A stretch of 64,000 nucleotides of DNA. It comes from Paenibacillus sp. FJAT-26967 (lineage in GTDB: Bacteria > Bacillota > Bacilli > Paenibacillales > NBRC-103111). The translations under genes and the position numbers were made by a program. Of this stretch, positions 25,419-33,712 are shown in pieces (position 1 is the first letter of the stretch; each line of letters opens with the position of its first letter). The notes under the pieces were generated by a model. That model worked only from the letters and a program-made list of their open reading frames with translations, was not told the origin of the DNA and did no database searches. Location of the stretch: assembly GCF_001541095.1 (NCBI RefSeq), contig NZ_LMXH01000004.1, forward strand, positions 62,001 to 126,000. The letters are read 5' to 3'.

Positions 25419-25877
25419 ATGAGTTATGAAGGGATTCATCCCGTATGGCGTACCGTTCGCGACCGGTACCAGAGAATGGTACAAGGCTTGCCGGAAGGAG
25501 ATCTAGGCCTGCGCCTGTCCCCGGATGCATCTTCGATCGGGCATATGATCCGGCATAACGCGGAAGTGGAATACATGTTCGCGAGCTGGTTTTTCGGCAG
25601 GCCCGTTCCTGAAGGCGTCGAATATGTTGCCGGCGGCAAAGGCGGGGCCGGTAACGAAGCGGTGCTTACGCTTGAGAAGCTGATCGCGTTCTCCGCCGCT
25701 TCCGATGCCCATCTCACGAATGCGATGCGCGAGCTGCCGGAGGATGCGTGGGACATCGCCGTGGATTCCCCGATAGGTTCTTCAACACCCCGGGAAGCGT
25801 TAGGGCGGACGCTGTACCACACCGGCCTGCATGCAGGCCAAATCTCGCTAATCTGCAAGCATGCACAGAGAGAATAG
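25419..25877 (+). CDS. DinB-like metal-dependent four-helix protein
   Basis: A 152-residue DinB/YfiT-type protein. The three metal-binding histidines appear in SIGHMIRHNAEVEY and LYHTGLHAGQISL, the standard DinB pattern. Members include bacillithiol and mycothiol S-transferases. I start at the ATG at 25419, five bases after the HugZ gene; a start at 25371 would overlap it by 44 bp. Being last in a Fur-boxed haem operon is unusual for this family, and a thiol-based role in haem or iron handling would be a guess. Confidence 0.75.
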   Translation: MSYEGIHPVWRTVRDRYQRMVQGLPEGDLGLRLSPDASSIGHMIRHNAEVEYMFASWFFGRPVPEGVEYVAGGKGGAGNEAVLTLEKLIAFSAASDAHLTNAMRELPEDAWDIAVDSPIGSSTPREALGRTLYHTGLHAGQISLICKHAQRE

Positions 25878-25944
25878 CCGATTAATGCTTGGATTGTTCA
25901 TCTTACTCTGTTAAGCAGAACCAATAACAATATACATTTTGCTG

Positions 25945-25989
25945 CGACTGTTTCTCGGGTTTCTGCCGGAGGACAGTCGTTTTCTTTTT
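25945..25989 (+). terminator. terminator of the haem operon
   Basis: CGACTGT (25945-25951) pairs with ACAGTCG (25973-25979), followed by TTTTCTTTTT. Confidence 0.75.
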
Positions 25990-26148
25990 ATATGAAAGCG
26001 CTGCATACTGTGCGTATGGCATGAGTTCGTGGTAGGCAAAACAACACGCGAAGAAGATGTACAAGATGCATCGGTTTATCAGGACTCCATGAAAAAAAAG
26101 GTATTGGTACTGGTTCAATAAATGCCGCGTTATGGAATATCGAATGAG

Positions 26149-26182
26149 AAGAACCTCCATATAAGCTGCTAAGGAGGTTCTT
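26149..26182 (-). terminator. terminator of the MFS gene
   Basis: AAGAACCTCC (26149-26158) pairs with GGAGGTTCTT (26173-26182), 15 bases past the stop of the minus-strand MFS gene. Confidence 0.7.
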
Positions 26183-26196
26183 GGTTATGTACGATT

Positions 26197-27474
26197 CTAA
26201 ATACCTTCTGAGGCGACTGATTTCCTTATTCTGTTAGCAGGAGTACGATCCCGTTTGCGGGTTGTGTATAGGAAGAAATATCCGAGTGCTACGAGCGTAC
26301 ACATAAAGACATTGACACCGATCAAGACTTGATAATTGTTAAAGTAGTCAAAGGAAATGCCCCCGGTTAACGAGCCAAGAACACCTCCTCCATGATGGAT
26401 AAGAAGCAGCCAGCCTGTATGTTTACCTTTTCCTTGTGAGTATTCATTGACGATTAAGAGTCCTCCCGGCAGTGCACTTAAATAGGTAATGCCGAACGCT
26501 ACGGCGAATAATACCGGTGACCATTCAAGATGCATGAAGAGCAGGGAGAATCCTATAATCCGTATCGCATACAAGAGAGACATCATGATCAGTTTGTTGC
26601 TTTTATCCATCCAATAGCCCACGATGAGTGACCCGGCAATTTCCATAATTCCAAGTACGCTCATGGATAACGCGATCATGGCGGGCGATACACTGGCCAA
26701 CTGGTTAATAGCAACCAAGTTCATCTCTGTGGTCGACATATTGAAGCCGCAGGTGAACAAAGCGATTGCCACTATAATGAAGATAGGGAGATGAGCGTTT
26801 TTTCCGTGGAGAGGAGAACGTACGGTTGTTTGCTCTTCTTGGCCGTGCTCTACAGGGGGGCCGGTTACCTCTGTTTCTGCAACTGTATTGCCTCGCGGCT
26901 TTATTCCCTTAATACCAAAGAATATAACGGGCAGCGTAACGACGATGTTGAGTACGAAAGAGGCTAAGAAAGCATCCTTCCATGTCAATGAGCTTGCAGC
27001 AACGAAGACCGGTGTGATTATCGCTATCCCTAAAGAGGAAGCGCTCGCCAGCAGTCCTGTCGCCTTGGCCCGGTGATGTTGAAACCAATTAAACATCAAC
27101 ATGTAGTTCGTAGTGGTTCCTATGCCGGCGAACCCTGCTATGACCCCGTATCCAATAAAAAAGCCGATGTCATGGTGTCCAAATACGACGATCCCCATAC
27201 CGACAATTCCAATGATTGCGCTGACCAGCATGACTCTCTTCGGCCCGTATCGATCCGCTAGCCATCCTCCCAGCGGTGCACATAAGGCTGTGATCAGCAT
27301 GTTTGTAGACCAGGCAGTTGAAATGAACCCTCTACTAATGCCTAAATCTTCGGATATTTGAACTTGAAAAAAAGCGACACTAAATCTCATTAACGAACCG
27401 ATAAATGCAATGATCCACAGAGAGCCCAATCCAATCCATGCGTATTTAGGTTCTTTAAACCAAGTCGTCCCCAT
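26197..27474 (-). CDS. MFS transporter
   Basis: A 425-residue major facilitator with 12 predicted helices and a central polar loop (EHGQEEQTTVRSP). The conserved loop after helix 2 reads GGWLADRYGPKRV, matching the MFS motif. The family resembles the oxalate/formate antiporter and monocarboxylate group, but the substrate is not determined. GGGGGA precedes the ATG. It is divergent from a TetR regulator, with a shared operator palindrome between them, so the regulator probably controls it as an efflux or uptake pump. Confidence 0.85.
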   Translation of the reverse strand: MGTTWFKEPKYAWIGLGSLWIIAFIGSLMRFSVAFFQVQISEDLGISRGFISTAWSTNMLITALCAPLGGWLADRYGPKRVMLVSAIIGIVGMGIVVFGHHDIGFFIGYGVIAGFAGIGTTTNYMLMFNWFQHHRAKATGLLASASSLGIAIITPVFVAASSLTWKDAFLASFVLNIVVTLPVIFFGIKGIKPRGNTVAETEVTGPPVEHGQEEQTTVRSPLHGKNAHLPIFIIVAIALFTCGFNMSTTEMNLVAINQLASVSPAMIALSMSVLGIMEIAGSLIVGYWMDKSNKLIMMSLLYAIRIIGFSLLFMHLEWSPVLFAVAFGITYLSALPGGLLIVNEYSQGKGKHTGWLLLIHHGGGVLGSLTGGISFDYFNNYQVLIGVNVFMCTLVALGYFFLYTTRKRDRTPANRIRKSVASEGI

Positions 27475-27507
27475 TGTTCGTCCCCCAGCAATGCAGATTA
27501 TTTTTCC

Positions 27508-27531
27508 AAAAGATACCGATCGGTATTTTTT
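27508..27531. promoter_or_regulatory. TetR operator between the MFS and TetR genes
   Basis: The perfect 14-bp palindrome ATACCGATCGGTAT (27513-27526) lies within a longer A/T-flanked dyad. It is placed 34 bp upstream of the MFS start and about 55 bp upstream of the divergent TetR gene, ideal for control of both. Confidence 0.75.
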
Positions 27532-27582
27532 TTAATATAGCATATGTGATCGTTTATCGAAAGCAAATTTTCATATGATATA

Positions 27583-28227
27583 ATGAAAGGAATCATTCCG
27601 CATGTCATTAAGGGGGGATTGGCAATAGTAAAGGGAGAAAACACCCGCAAACATATTATCGCGAAGTCCGCCGAGTTGTTTAACCAGAGGGGTTATGCAG
27701 GCTCCTCCTTGTCGGACATTACCGCGTTAACGGGTATTAAGAAGGGCGGCATTTACCGCTACTTTACCAGCAAGGATGAAATCGCCGTTGAGGCTTATCG
27801 ATATGCAGGAAGTATCGTGGGTCATAAAATCAAATCGGCGCTCGATAAAGAATCAACTGCGATAGGCAAGCTGCTCGTCTATCTGCAGGTGTATGGGAAC
27901 GTCGTCGAAGCTCCCCCTTTTATAGGAGGCTGTCCCTTGCTCAACTTGGCAACCGAGAGCGATGACAGTCATCCGGTTCTGCGTGATGTAGCCCTGAGGG
28001 GGCTGGAGAGTACACTCGGTACCATGAAAAGGATCATCTTGGAAGGTATTCAATCCGGTGAGTTCAAAGAGGATCTTGATGTCGATGCATTAGCAACCTT
28101 CACGCTATCCGTTATGCAAGGCGGGATCATGATCAGCAAGCTGGAGGGAAATAACCGGCATGTCCGCATGAACATTGAAAGCTTGACGGCGTACTTGAAA
28201 GGGATGTGCTTACGCGACAAGGAGTAG
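27583..28227 (+). CDS. TetR/AcrR-family repressor
   Basis: A repressor of about 200 residues. The HTH reads SLSDITALTGIKKGGIYRYF, followed by the linker helix TSKDEIAVEAYRYA; the C-terminal ligand domain has GGCPLLNLATESDD, as in the YvdT/TetR_C_11-like group. The start is uncertain. The ATG at 27583 lies within a TATAAT sequence and has no ribosome binding site. A strong GGGGGG (27612-27617) is followed seven bases later by ATA (27625), and one base later by TTG (27619). The real start may be a rare AUA or the TTG, giving the usual VKGENTRKHI beginning. Confidence 0.82.
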   Translation: MKGIIPHVIKGGLAIVKGENTRKHIIAKSAELFNQRGYAGSSLSDITALTGIKKGGIYRYFTSKDEIAVEAYRYAGSIVGHKIKSALDKESTAIGKLLVYLQVYGNVVEAPPFIGGCPLLNLATESDDSHPVLRDVALRGLESTLGTMKRIILEGIQSGEFKEDLDVDALATFTLSVMQGGIMISKLEGNNRHVRMNIESLTAYLKGMCLRDKE

Positions 28228-28277
28228 CTTTCTTTAACGGCCCCTGCAACGGATCTTGAATTCTCCTATTTATAAAA

Positions 28278-28297
28278 GAGGCTGTCTCAAAAGTCAT
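28278..28297. repeat. solitary IS-end-like sequence, copy 1
   Basis: GAGGCTGTCTCAAAAGTCAT resembles terminal inverted repeats of IS1182/IS4-like elements in Bacillales. A nearly identical sequence occurs at 54338-54358. No transposase or matching partner end was found nearby, so this is a relic or a regulatory reuse of an IS end. The surrounding 300 bases up to 28466 hold otherwise only the hairpin at 28342-28388. Confidence 0.35.
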
Positions 28298-28341
28298 TTT
28301 AAGAAAATTCAGTCCCCACTTTTTACGTGATATTGGGTTAA

Positions 28342-28388
28342 AAAAGAACCTTTAGATCCACTTTTATAGTGGTTTTGAAGGTTCTTTT
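28342..28388. terminator. hairpin, terminator-like
   Basis: AAAAGAACCTT (28342-28352) pairs with AAGGTTCTTTT (28378-28388), with an inner CCACT/AGTGG stem. It has A before and T after, so it could end transcripts from both sides, including the TetR gene. Confidence 0.65.
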
Positions 28389-28466
28389 GCAAATATTTTA
28401 GGATTACCTCACTGAGGTACCCTTTTCTATTTGCATACGGTACAGTCACTTCACGGAGTCCAACTC

Positions 28467-28523
28467 TTGACAAGAGGGGTTTACTGCAATAGACTCATAA
28501 ACATAAGGTTTACTGCAATAAAC
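28467..28523 (+). promoter_or_regulatory. promoter with twin BlaI-type operators
   Basis: TTGACA (28467-28472), 17 bp, TAGACT (28490-28495). Two copies of the dyad GTTTACTGCAATARAC lie at 28479-28494 and 28508-28523, 29 bp apart; the second is a near-perfect palindrome (GTTTA-C-TGCA-A-TAAAC). The first covers the -10 box and the second the transcript start. They are likely bound by the BlaI-type repressor encoded just downstream. Confidence 0.8.
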
Positions 28524-28540
28524 TATAAAGGAGAAACAGA

Positions 28541-28900
28541 ATGGAACCATACAAATTGTTCGACGCCGAATATAAATTCGCCTGTCTGATATGGGATAAT
28601 GAACCCATCAATTCTACAGATCTTGTAAAGTTAAGCCTGCAAAAGCTTGGCTGGAAGAAGTCCACGACCTATACCGTACTGAGAAAGCTGTGTGAACGGG
28701 GAATTCTTAGGAACGAGGAAGCAACGGTTACTGCTATCGTTAAAAAGACAGAGGCTCAGAAGTACGAAAGTCAGACAGTTATAGAAAAAGCCTTCAATGG
28801 GTCTTTGCCGCAGTTTTTAACCGCCTTTCTGGGCGAAAAAAAATTGTCTGAGAAGGAGGCTGAAGAATTGAAGAGGATTATTGAGGAGGCAACAAGATGA
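28541..28900 (+). CDS. BlaI/MecI-type repressor
   Basis: A 119-residue winged-helix repressor. The recognition helix region is KKSTTYTVLRKLCERGILR, followed by a C-terminal dimer helix (SEKEAEELKRIIEEA). AAAGGAG precedes the ATG. It overlaps the next gene, an M56 membrane protease, by four bases (ATGA), the standard BlaI-BlaR1 arrangement: the sensor protease leads to loss of the repressor. No beta-lactamase or PBP gene is adjacent, so the regulated output is either the operon itself or genes elsewhere. Confidence 0.87.
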   Translation: MEPYKLFDAEYKFACLIWDNEPINSTDLVKLSLQKLGWKKSTTYTVLRKLCERGILRNEEATVTAIVKKTEAQKYESQTVIEKAFNGSLPQFLTAFLGEKKLSEKEAEELKRIIEEATR

Positions 28901-30336
28901 CGAATCTATTTGTTGTTATCCTTAATATGAGTATTACGGCAAGTTACGTGGCAATTGCAGTTATCATAGCGAGATTTCTTCTGAAGCGTGCTCCTAAGAT
29001 ATTCTCCTATATTCTATGGTCGGCCGTAATCGTCAGGCTGGTCATCCCCGTTAGTTTCACTTCAAGCTTCAGTTTATTACGACTGGTACAGCCTCAGGGC
29101 AAAGCCGGCACAGGCGTCATGGAGTTTGTCCCGCAGGATATCGGGATGCAGCTGAAGCCTGTTATGGATGCTGGTATTAGCGGGATAAGAAACTTTGTAA
29201 ATACATCCCTTCCAGCTGCTGCCCCCATGGCAAGTGCGAATCCGATCCAAATCATATTGTGGACCGGAAGTATGATTTGGCTGACAGGTGCAGCAATTCT
29301 CCTTCTTTACAGCGTCCTATCGTACTTGAGAATATTGGACAGAGTCCGGACTGCAACCCTCGTCAAGGATAATATTTTTGAGACTGACCAGATTGCTACG
29401 CCCTTTGTTTGCGGTTTTGTGAAGCCGAAAATATACATTCCGACCGGAATGGGCGAGCATGAGCTGGCTTACATCTTACTGCATGAGCGAACTCATATTA
29501 GGAGACGAGATTATCTGATCAAGCCTTTTGCATTCATGATGCTTATCATCCACTGGTTTAATCCGCTGATGTGGCTGTCTTATGCGCTCATGAGTAAAGA
29601 TATGGAAATGTCTTGCGATGAAAGTGTCGTGAAGAAGATGGGCCACCAGATTAAAGGAAGCTACTCCGCCTCCCTGCTTTCTCTTTCAGTGAGCAGAAGC
29701 GGTTTACTAAACGGTAGTCCGCTTGCCTTTGGCGAGAGTAATGTTAAGGCAAGAATTAAAAATATTCTCGCTTATCGTCAGCCCTCTTCCTGGATGATCG
29801 CATTCTCTTTGCTCGTTATTGCAGCCTTGGTTGTAGGATGTACAGCCAACCCTAAGCCTCTACAGCAATCGTCACAGCCTGTGCATTCGGAAGATGCCGT
29901 GGATAAACTTATGAAGAACAAAACACTATACGTGGGTAATCATATCAAGGTTGGCGGCCTTATCGGGGGAACGCCCAAGCCAATAGGTTTGGAAGTCAAA
30001 GACATTGAACTTCAAACGAAAGCTCCGCCTTATGGATTGACCATCAATTATATAATGAATGACTCTGCTGGTGTGATGAGAGAGGGAGCAATCAGCGGCG
30101 AACCCTTCTATCGCAATTCGATTCTGCTCTTCAGCCTGATTGATAACGTCGATCATATAACCTATTCGATTGTTGACAACACGGGTCAATATGATAGCGC
30201 ACCTTATATCTTTACGTTTACAAGAGAACAGGTCGACAAGCTGCTTGGAGAGGATGTCCGGCTTCATGCCGCGGATAAAGAGAGCCTGCGTCAACTGATG
30301 GATCGTTTAGACAGCCTGTCCTTAGTGAACCAGTAA
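28897..30336 (+). CDS. BlaR1-type M56 membrane metalloprotease with DUF4825-like sensor
   Basis: A 479-residue integral membrane protease. Helices lie near residues 5-25, 35-50 and 110-145, followed by the zinc motif HERTH at about residues 196-200, with ARRRDYL-like context (IRRRDYLIKP) and the third ligand region SCDESV. A fourth helix is near 300-320 and ends at a lipobox-like VVGC. The extracytoplasmic part (about 330-475) resembles DUF4825, not the penicillin-binding sensor of BlaR1. So the signal is not obviously a beta-lactam. It overlaps blaI by four bases. Confidence 0.82.
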   Translation: MTNLFVVILNMSITASYVAIAVIIARFLLKRAPKIFSYILWSAVIVRLVIPVSFTSSFSLLRLVQPQGKAGTGVMEFVPQDIGMQLKPVMDAGISGIRNFVNTSLPAAAPMASANPIQIILWTGSMIWLTGAAILLLYSVLSYLRILDRVRTATLVKDNIFETDQIATPFVCGFVKPKIYIPTGMGEHELAYILLHERTHIRRRDYLIKPFAFMMLIIHWFNPLMWLSYALMSKDMEMSCDESVVKKMGHQIKGSYSASLLSLSVSRSGLLNGSPLAFGESNVKARIKNILAYRQPSSWMIAFSLLVIAALVVGCTANPKPLQQSSQPVHSEDAVDKLMKNKTLYVGNHIKVGGLIGGTPKPIGLEVKDIELQTKAPPYGLTINYIMNDSAGVMREGAISGEPFYRNSILLFSLIDNVDHITYSIVDNTGQYDSAPYIFTFTREQVDKLLGEDVRLHAADKESLRQLMDRLDSLSLVNQ

Positions 30337-30510
30337 CAGCGATTAATGATTGCTGAGAATAATATTCCAAAAGAGCGGTGTTTTTGTTCATGAAACTTGC
30401 CGTTATAGCCAGCGCGGCGAGCCGTATCATAAAGGATGGAAATGGGCAGACTTAGTTTAACCTTCCTTTAATGTTGTGCATCGAAAAGCCAGTGCTAATA
30501 AGCATATGAA

Positions 30511-30543
30511 GAAGAGGGGAGAGTGTACAGACCCCTCTTCTTT
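30511..30543 (+). terminator. terminator
   Basis: GAAGAGGGG (30511-30519) pairs with CCCCTCTTC (30532-30540), followed by TTT. It lies 175 bp past the M56 gene. The rest of 30337-30654 holds nothing I can name. Confidence 0.7.
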
Positions 30544-30654
30544 GGCGTTCCGCTTCCGGTGCCGGAAATAAACGGAAAAAGCTTGAATTGAGTGAATTTT
30601 AGCAATTCATGTTCTCCATTGCACTAGAATAAATTCTTTGATACTATTTAGACG

Positions 30655-30679
30655 TATAATATTTCGATATCTAAATATT
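30655..30679 (+). promoter_or_regulatory. MarR-type palindrome next to a -10 box
   Basis: AATATTTCGATATCTAAATATT (30658-30679) is a near-perfect palindrome with one mismatched pair. It adjoins TATAAT (30655-30660). It lies 160 bp upstream of the MFS-SDR-SDR genes, which are followed by a MarR gene, the likely ligand. The long leader up to 30838 has no open frame of note. Confidence 0.5.
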
Positions 30680-30838
30680 ATGTGAACATTTTTTTGCGTG
30701 TATCATTCAGTTTCTCAGGAAAGGAGCCTCGAATATTGGAGAGAATGATCAGCATGGGTAGTACTGAGCCATTATTGGTACAGTGCGATAAGAGTTACGA
30801 TCTGCACCGGACATGAAGAATGAGGAGCGAAAAAAGTT

Positions 30839-32104
30839 ATGAACCAAAACAAAAGGAAAATTCACTATGCCTGGTGGATTTTGCTGGGACTTTGCATTAT
30901 GGTCGGTTTGGGAAAAGGCAGCTTAAATAACTCTGCGGGTCTTTTCTTAAAGCAAGTGTCGAACGACCTGGGTGTCGGAATAGGGAGCTTATCCCTCTAT
31001 TTTAGTGTCTCGGCCATTATTACCATGGTCTTTTTGCCGATTGGCGGAAAACTCATGGCGAAGTATGATACCCGGATGATCCTCATCGCCGCAATCATTC
31101 TGCAAGCCGGAGCATTTGCTCTGTTTGGTTTGATGAATTCGGTATGGGGCTGGTACGTTCTTGCTATTCCACTGGCTGTGGGCGGAGTGTTTATTACCGT
31201 AATAGCAGGTCCTGTATTAATCAATCAGTGGTTCAAAAAGAGTAAAGGTCTGGCGCTTGGAATTATGGGAGCTGCAGGCGGTGCTATCGGTGCTATTTCC
31301 CAGCCCGTTATCGGCAATCTGATCGCCAATCAAGGATGGAGAACCTCCTATATTATTGTAGGTATTACAGTAATGATTATTGTCGTTCCCATCGTCCTGC
31401 TACTCATCAGGAAGTCACCTCAAGAAAAGAAAACGCTTCCTTATGGAGCGGGGGTTGCAGGTGATAAAGGTGGAACGGTAAGTGAGGAAGGGGATAATAA
31501 AGGGGTAGCACTGGCTGCCGCCAAAAAATCCTCTGCTTTCTATGCGCTCATTACATTCTTCTTCCTGATCACATCTGCGGCAAGCTTTTCGATGCACATC
31601 CCGACTTATCTGATGAACAAGGGCTTCGATGTATCCTTCGCAGGTAACGTCATGGCCACCAATATGATCGGTGTGCTGATTGGCTCATTGGTGATTGGAT
31701 ATGCCAGCGATAAATTCGGCACCAAGAACACAACGTTCCTGGTCATGCTGCTCGGCGTGGTAGCGATGAGTCTGTTGTTGTTCTCGGCATCAAGCACGCT
31801 TCTCATCTCGCTAGCTGTCGGACTGTTCGGTCTTGTATCAGCCTCCATCGGGACATTAGGACCGGCTCTTACATCAAGCTTGTTCGGGAATAAGGAATAC
31901 AGTCAGATTTATTCCAATGCGTCCCTGGGATTGGCGATATCATCGGTCGTGGCTCTGCCGGCTTACGGGTTTGTGTTCGATATTACAGGCAGCTATACCC
32001 CTGTGCTGTATGCCATCATTGTCATGCTTATCATTAATATCGTTTGTGTAGGCATTGCTTTTAAAGGGAAGAAGAAACTGGAACAAGCGGGTTTGTGGAA
32101 TTAA
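30839..32104 (+). CDS. MFS transporter, oxalate/formate antiporter-like
   Basis: A 421-residue transporter with 12 predicted helices. It carries WWILLGLCIMVGLGKG at the N-terminus, GGKLMAKYDTR in the first loop and GYASDKFGTKN in the repeated loop of the second half. A charged central loop (GDKGGTVSEEGDNKG) separates the halves. GAGGAG precedes the ATG. It heads a three-gene set with two SDRs, so it may import or export the substrate or product of those enzymes, probably an organic acid or polyol; this is inference. Confidence 0.85.
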   Translation: MNQNKRKIHYAWWILLGLCIMVGLGKGSLNNSAGLFLKQVSNDLGVGIGSLSLYFSVSAIITMVFLPIGGKLMAKYDTRMILIAAIILQAGAFALFGLMNSVWGWYVLAIPLAVGGVFITVIAGPVLINQWFKKSKGLALGIMGAAGGAIGAISQPVIGNLIANQGWRTSYIIVGITVMIIVVPIVLLLIRKSPQEKKTLPYGAGVAGDKGGTVSEEGDNKGVALAAAKKSSAFYALITFFFLITSAASFSMHIPTYLMNKGFDVSFAGNVMATNMIGVLIGSLVIGYASDKFGTKNTTFLVMLLGVVAMSLLLFSASSTLLISLAVGLFGLVSASIGTLGPALTSSLFGNKEYSQIYSNASLGLAISSVVALPAYGFVFDITGSYTPVLYAIIVMLIINIVCVGIAFKGKKKLEQAGLWN

Positions 32105-32134
32105 ATCAAATTCGAGGAAATGAGGCTATCGCAA

Positions 32135-32884
32135 ATGAGGTTAAAAGGTAAAGTTGCGATCATAACCGGCAGCGCTTCGGGAATCGGCCGCGGTATTGCG
32201 CTTGCAATGGCTAAAGAAGGAGCCCATATCGCCATCGTCGATGTGAACGAACAGAAAGGAAAAGAAACACTTGCCGAAGTCAATCAATACACTGAAGGTA
32301 GCCTGTTTATCAGAGATATCTCCGTCCAAGAAAATGTGTATGAAATTGTTGCGGAAGTTACTAAAACATTCGGCAAGCTGGACATTCTCGTTAATAATGC
32401 GCATGCATCCAGACAGGCTTCTTTTGTGGATACGACGCAGGATCTGTTGGATTTATCTTTCGGAACAGGCTTCTATCCAACCTTTCATTTTATGCAGGCG
32501 GCTTACCCTGAACTGAAGAAATCGCGGGGTAAGGTAATCAACTTTGCATCGGGAGCCGGGCTTGACGGACAAGTTACCCAAACCTCATATGCGGCAGCTA
32601 AGGAAGCGATCCGTGCGATTTCCCGCGTTGCTGCCAATGAGTGGGGGCCGGACGGCATCAATGTCAATCTGATCTCACCAATCGCGTTAACACCAGGCGT
32701 GGAACAATGGCGGGACAGTGCTCCAGATTTATATGATGCCATGATTAACAGAATTCCGCTCCGCCGTCTGGGTGACCCGGAACAAGATATCGGTCGTGTT
32801 GCTTTATTCTTGGCAAGCGATGACTCAAATTATATAACGGGGCAAACCATAATGGTGGACGGCGGTTCAATCAAATTACGTTAG
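32135..32884 (+). CDS. short-chain dehydrogenase/reductase
   Basis: A 249-residue classical SDR. Rossmann motif TGSASGIG near residue 12, DILVNNAHAS in place of the usual NNAG, catalytic Tyr and Lys in TSYAAAKEAI, and the C-terminal GQTIMVDGGS. The serine is in NFASGAG. I use the ATG at 32135 (MRLKGKVAII), which has ATGAGG nine bases upstream; the ATG at 32120 has GAGG only two bases before it. It lies between an MFS gene and a second SDR. The NNAH variant is within family variation. Confidence 0.85.
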   Translation: MRLKGKVAIITGSASGIGRGIALAMAKEGAHIAIVDVNEQKGKETLAEVNQYTEGSLFIRDISVQENVYEIVAEVTKTFGKLDILVNNAHASRQASFVDTTQDLLDLSFGTGFYPTFHFMQAAYPELKKSRGKVINFASGAGLDGQVTQTSYAAAKEAIRAISRVAANEWGPDGINVNLISPIALTPGVEQWRDSAPDLYDAMINRIPLRRLGDPEQDIGRVALFLASDDSNYITGQTIMVDGGSIKLR

Positions 32885-32895
32885 GAGAATGTAAA

Positions 32896-33630
32896 ATGGG
32901 AAAATTGGATAACAAAGTAGCGATTATTACTGGCGGGGCTTCAGGTATCGGTGAAAAAATGGTTGATTTGTTCGCACAGGAAGGCGCCATTGTTATTGCC
33001 GCGGATATTAATGAGGCAGCTCTTGAGAAAGCCAGTCAGAAAGAGAATGTACACGGAATGAAACTGAATGTTGCCTCGGATGAAGATTGGGCGGCGCTGG
33101 CTCAGGAAGTTAACGAGCGTTTCGGCAAAATCGATATCCTGGTCAATAACGCAGGTATCTCTTCCGAGAAGCCATTCAAGGAAATCAATGCGGAAGACTG
33201 GCAGAAAATGCTCACCATTAACGGCTTCGGTCCTTTCGCTGGCATTAAGCATGTGGCTCCCTATATGGCGGCTAACAAGCAAGGCTCCATTATTAACATT
33301 TCTTCGTACACCGCTTTAATCGGCCAAGGCTTTAATCACTACTCGGCTTCCAAAGGTGCGGTACGCGCATTATCCAAAGCGGCTGCAACAACTTTCGGCC
33401 GTCAAGGCGTTCGGGTTAATGCCCTGTTCCCGGGGATCATTGAAACACCAATGACCCAGACATTAAGCGCTTCGAAGGAACTGCTGGGTCAACTGATCCA
33501 AGCTACCCCTCTGCAGCGTCTGGGTCAACCCAACGACATTGCCCAAGCGGCACTGTTCCTGGCTTCGGATGACTCTTCGTATATCACAGGATCTGAGTTA
33601 GTGATTGACGGTGGATTCTCCGCTCAATAG
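32896..33630 (+). CDS. short-chain dehydrogenase/reductase
   Basis: A 244-residue classical SDR with all signatures: TGGASGIG near residue 12, DILVNNAGIS, INISSYTALIG, catalytic HYSASKGAV and the C-terminal GSELVIDGG. The FabG-like glucose/polyol dehydrogenase group is likely. AGGAGA precedes the ATG. It is 11 bp after the first SDR, with which it shares only general family identity. A terminator at 33644-33680 follows, so the operon ends here, before the MarR gene. Confidence 0.88.
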   Translation: MGKLDNKVAIITGGASGIGEKMVDLFAQEGAIVIAADINEAALEKASQKENVHGMKLNVASDEDWAALAQEVNERFGKIDILVNNAGISSEKPFKEINAEDWQKMLTINGFGPFAGIKHVAPYMAANKQGSIINISSYTALIGQGFNHYSASKGAVRALSKAAATTFGRQGVRVNALFPGIIETPMTQTLSASKELLGQLIQATPLQRLGQPNDIAQAALFLASDDSSYITGSELVIDGGFSAQ

Positions 33631-33643
33631 CGTGTAAGATTAT

Positions 33644-33680
33644 GACAGCCCTTAATTTTAATTAGGGGCTGTCGTTTTAT
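33644..33680 (+). terminator. terminator of the MFS-SDR-SDR operon
   Basis: GACAGCCCTTAAT (33644-33656) pairs with ATTAGGGGCTGTC (33661-33673), followed by GTTTTATTTTT. Confidence 0.85.
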
Positions 33681-33712
33681 TTTTAACAAGGAGCAAGGAG
33701 GATTGAGATATT

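Noticed and set aside
25993-26008. ATGAAAGCGCTGCATA as a cre site after the haem operon
   Set aside because: It resembles a cre site, but lies downstream of the haem operon terminator and far from any start, so no gene would be controlled.
28228-28466. Complete insertion sequence or MITE at the IS-end-like sequence
   Set aside because: No second inverted end and no target-site duplication could be found within the gap.
30337-30838. Small gene in the 500-base gap before the MFS-SDR operon
   Set aside because: No open frame with a ribosome binding site; only a terminator and a MarR-type palindrome are seen.
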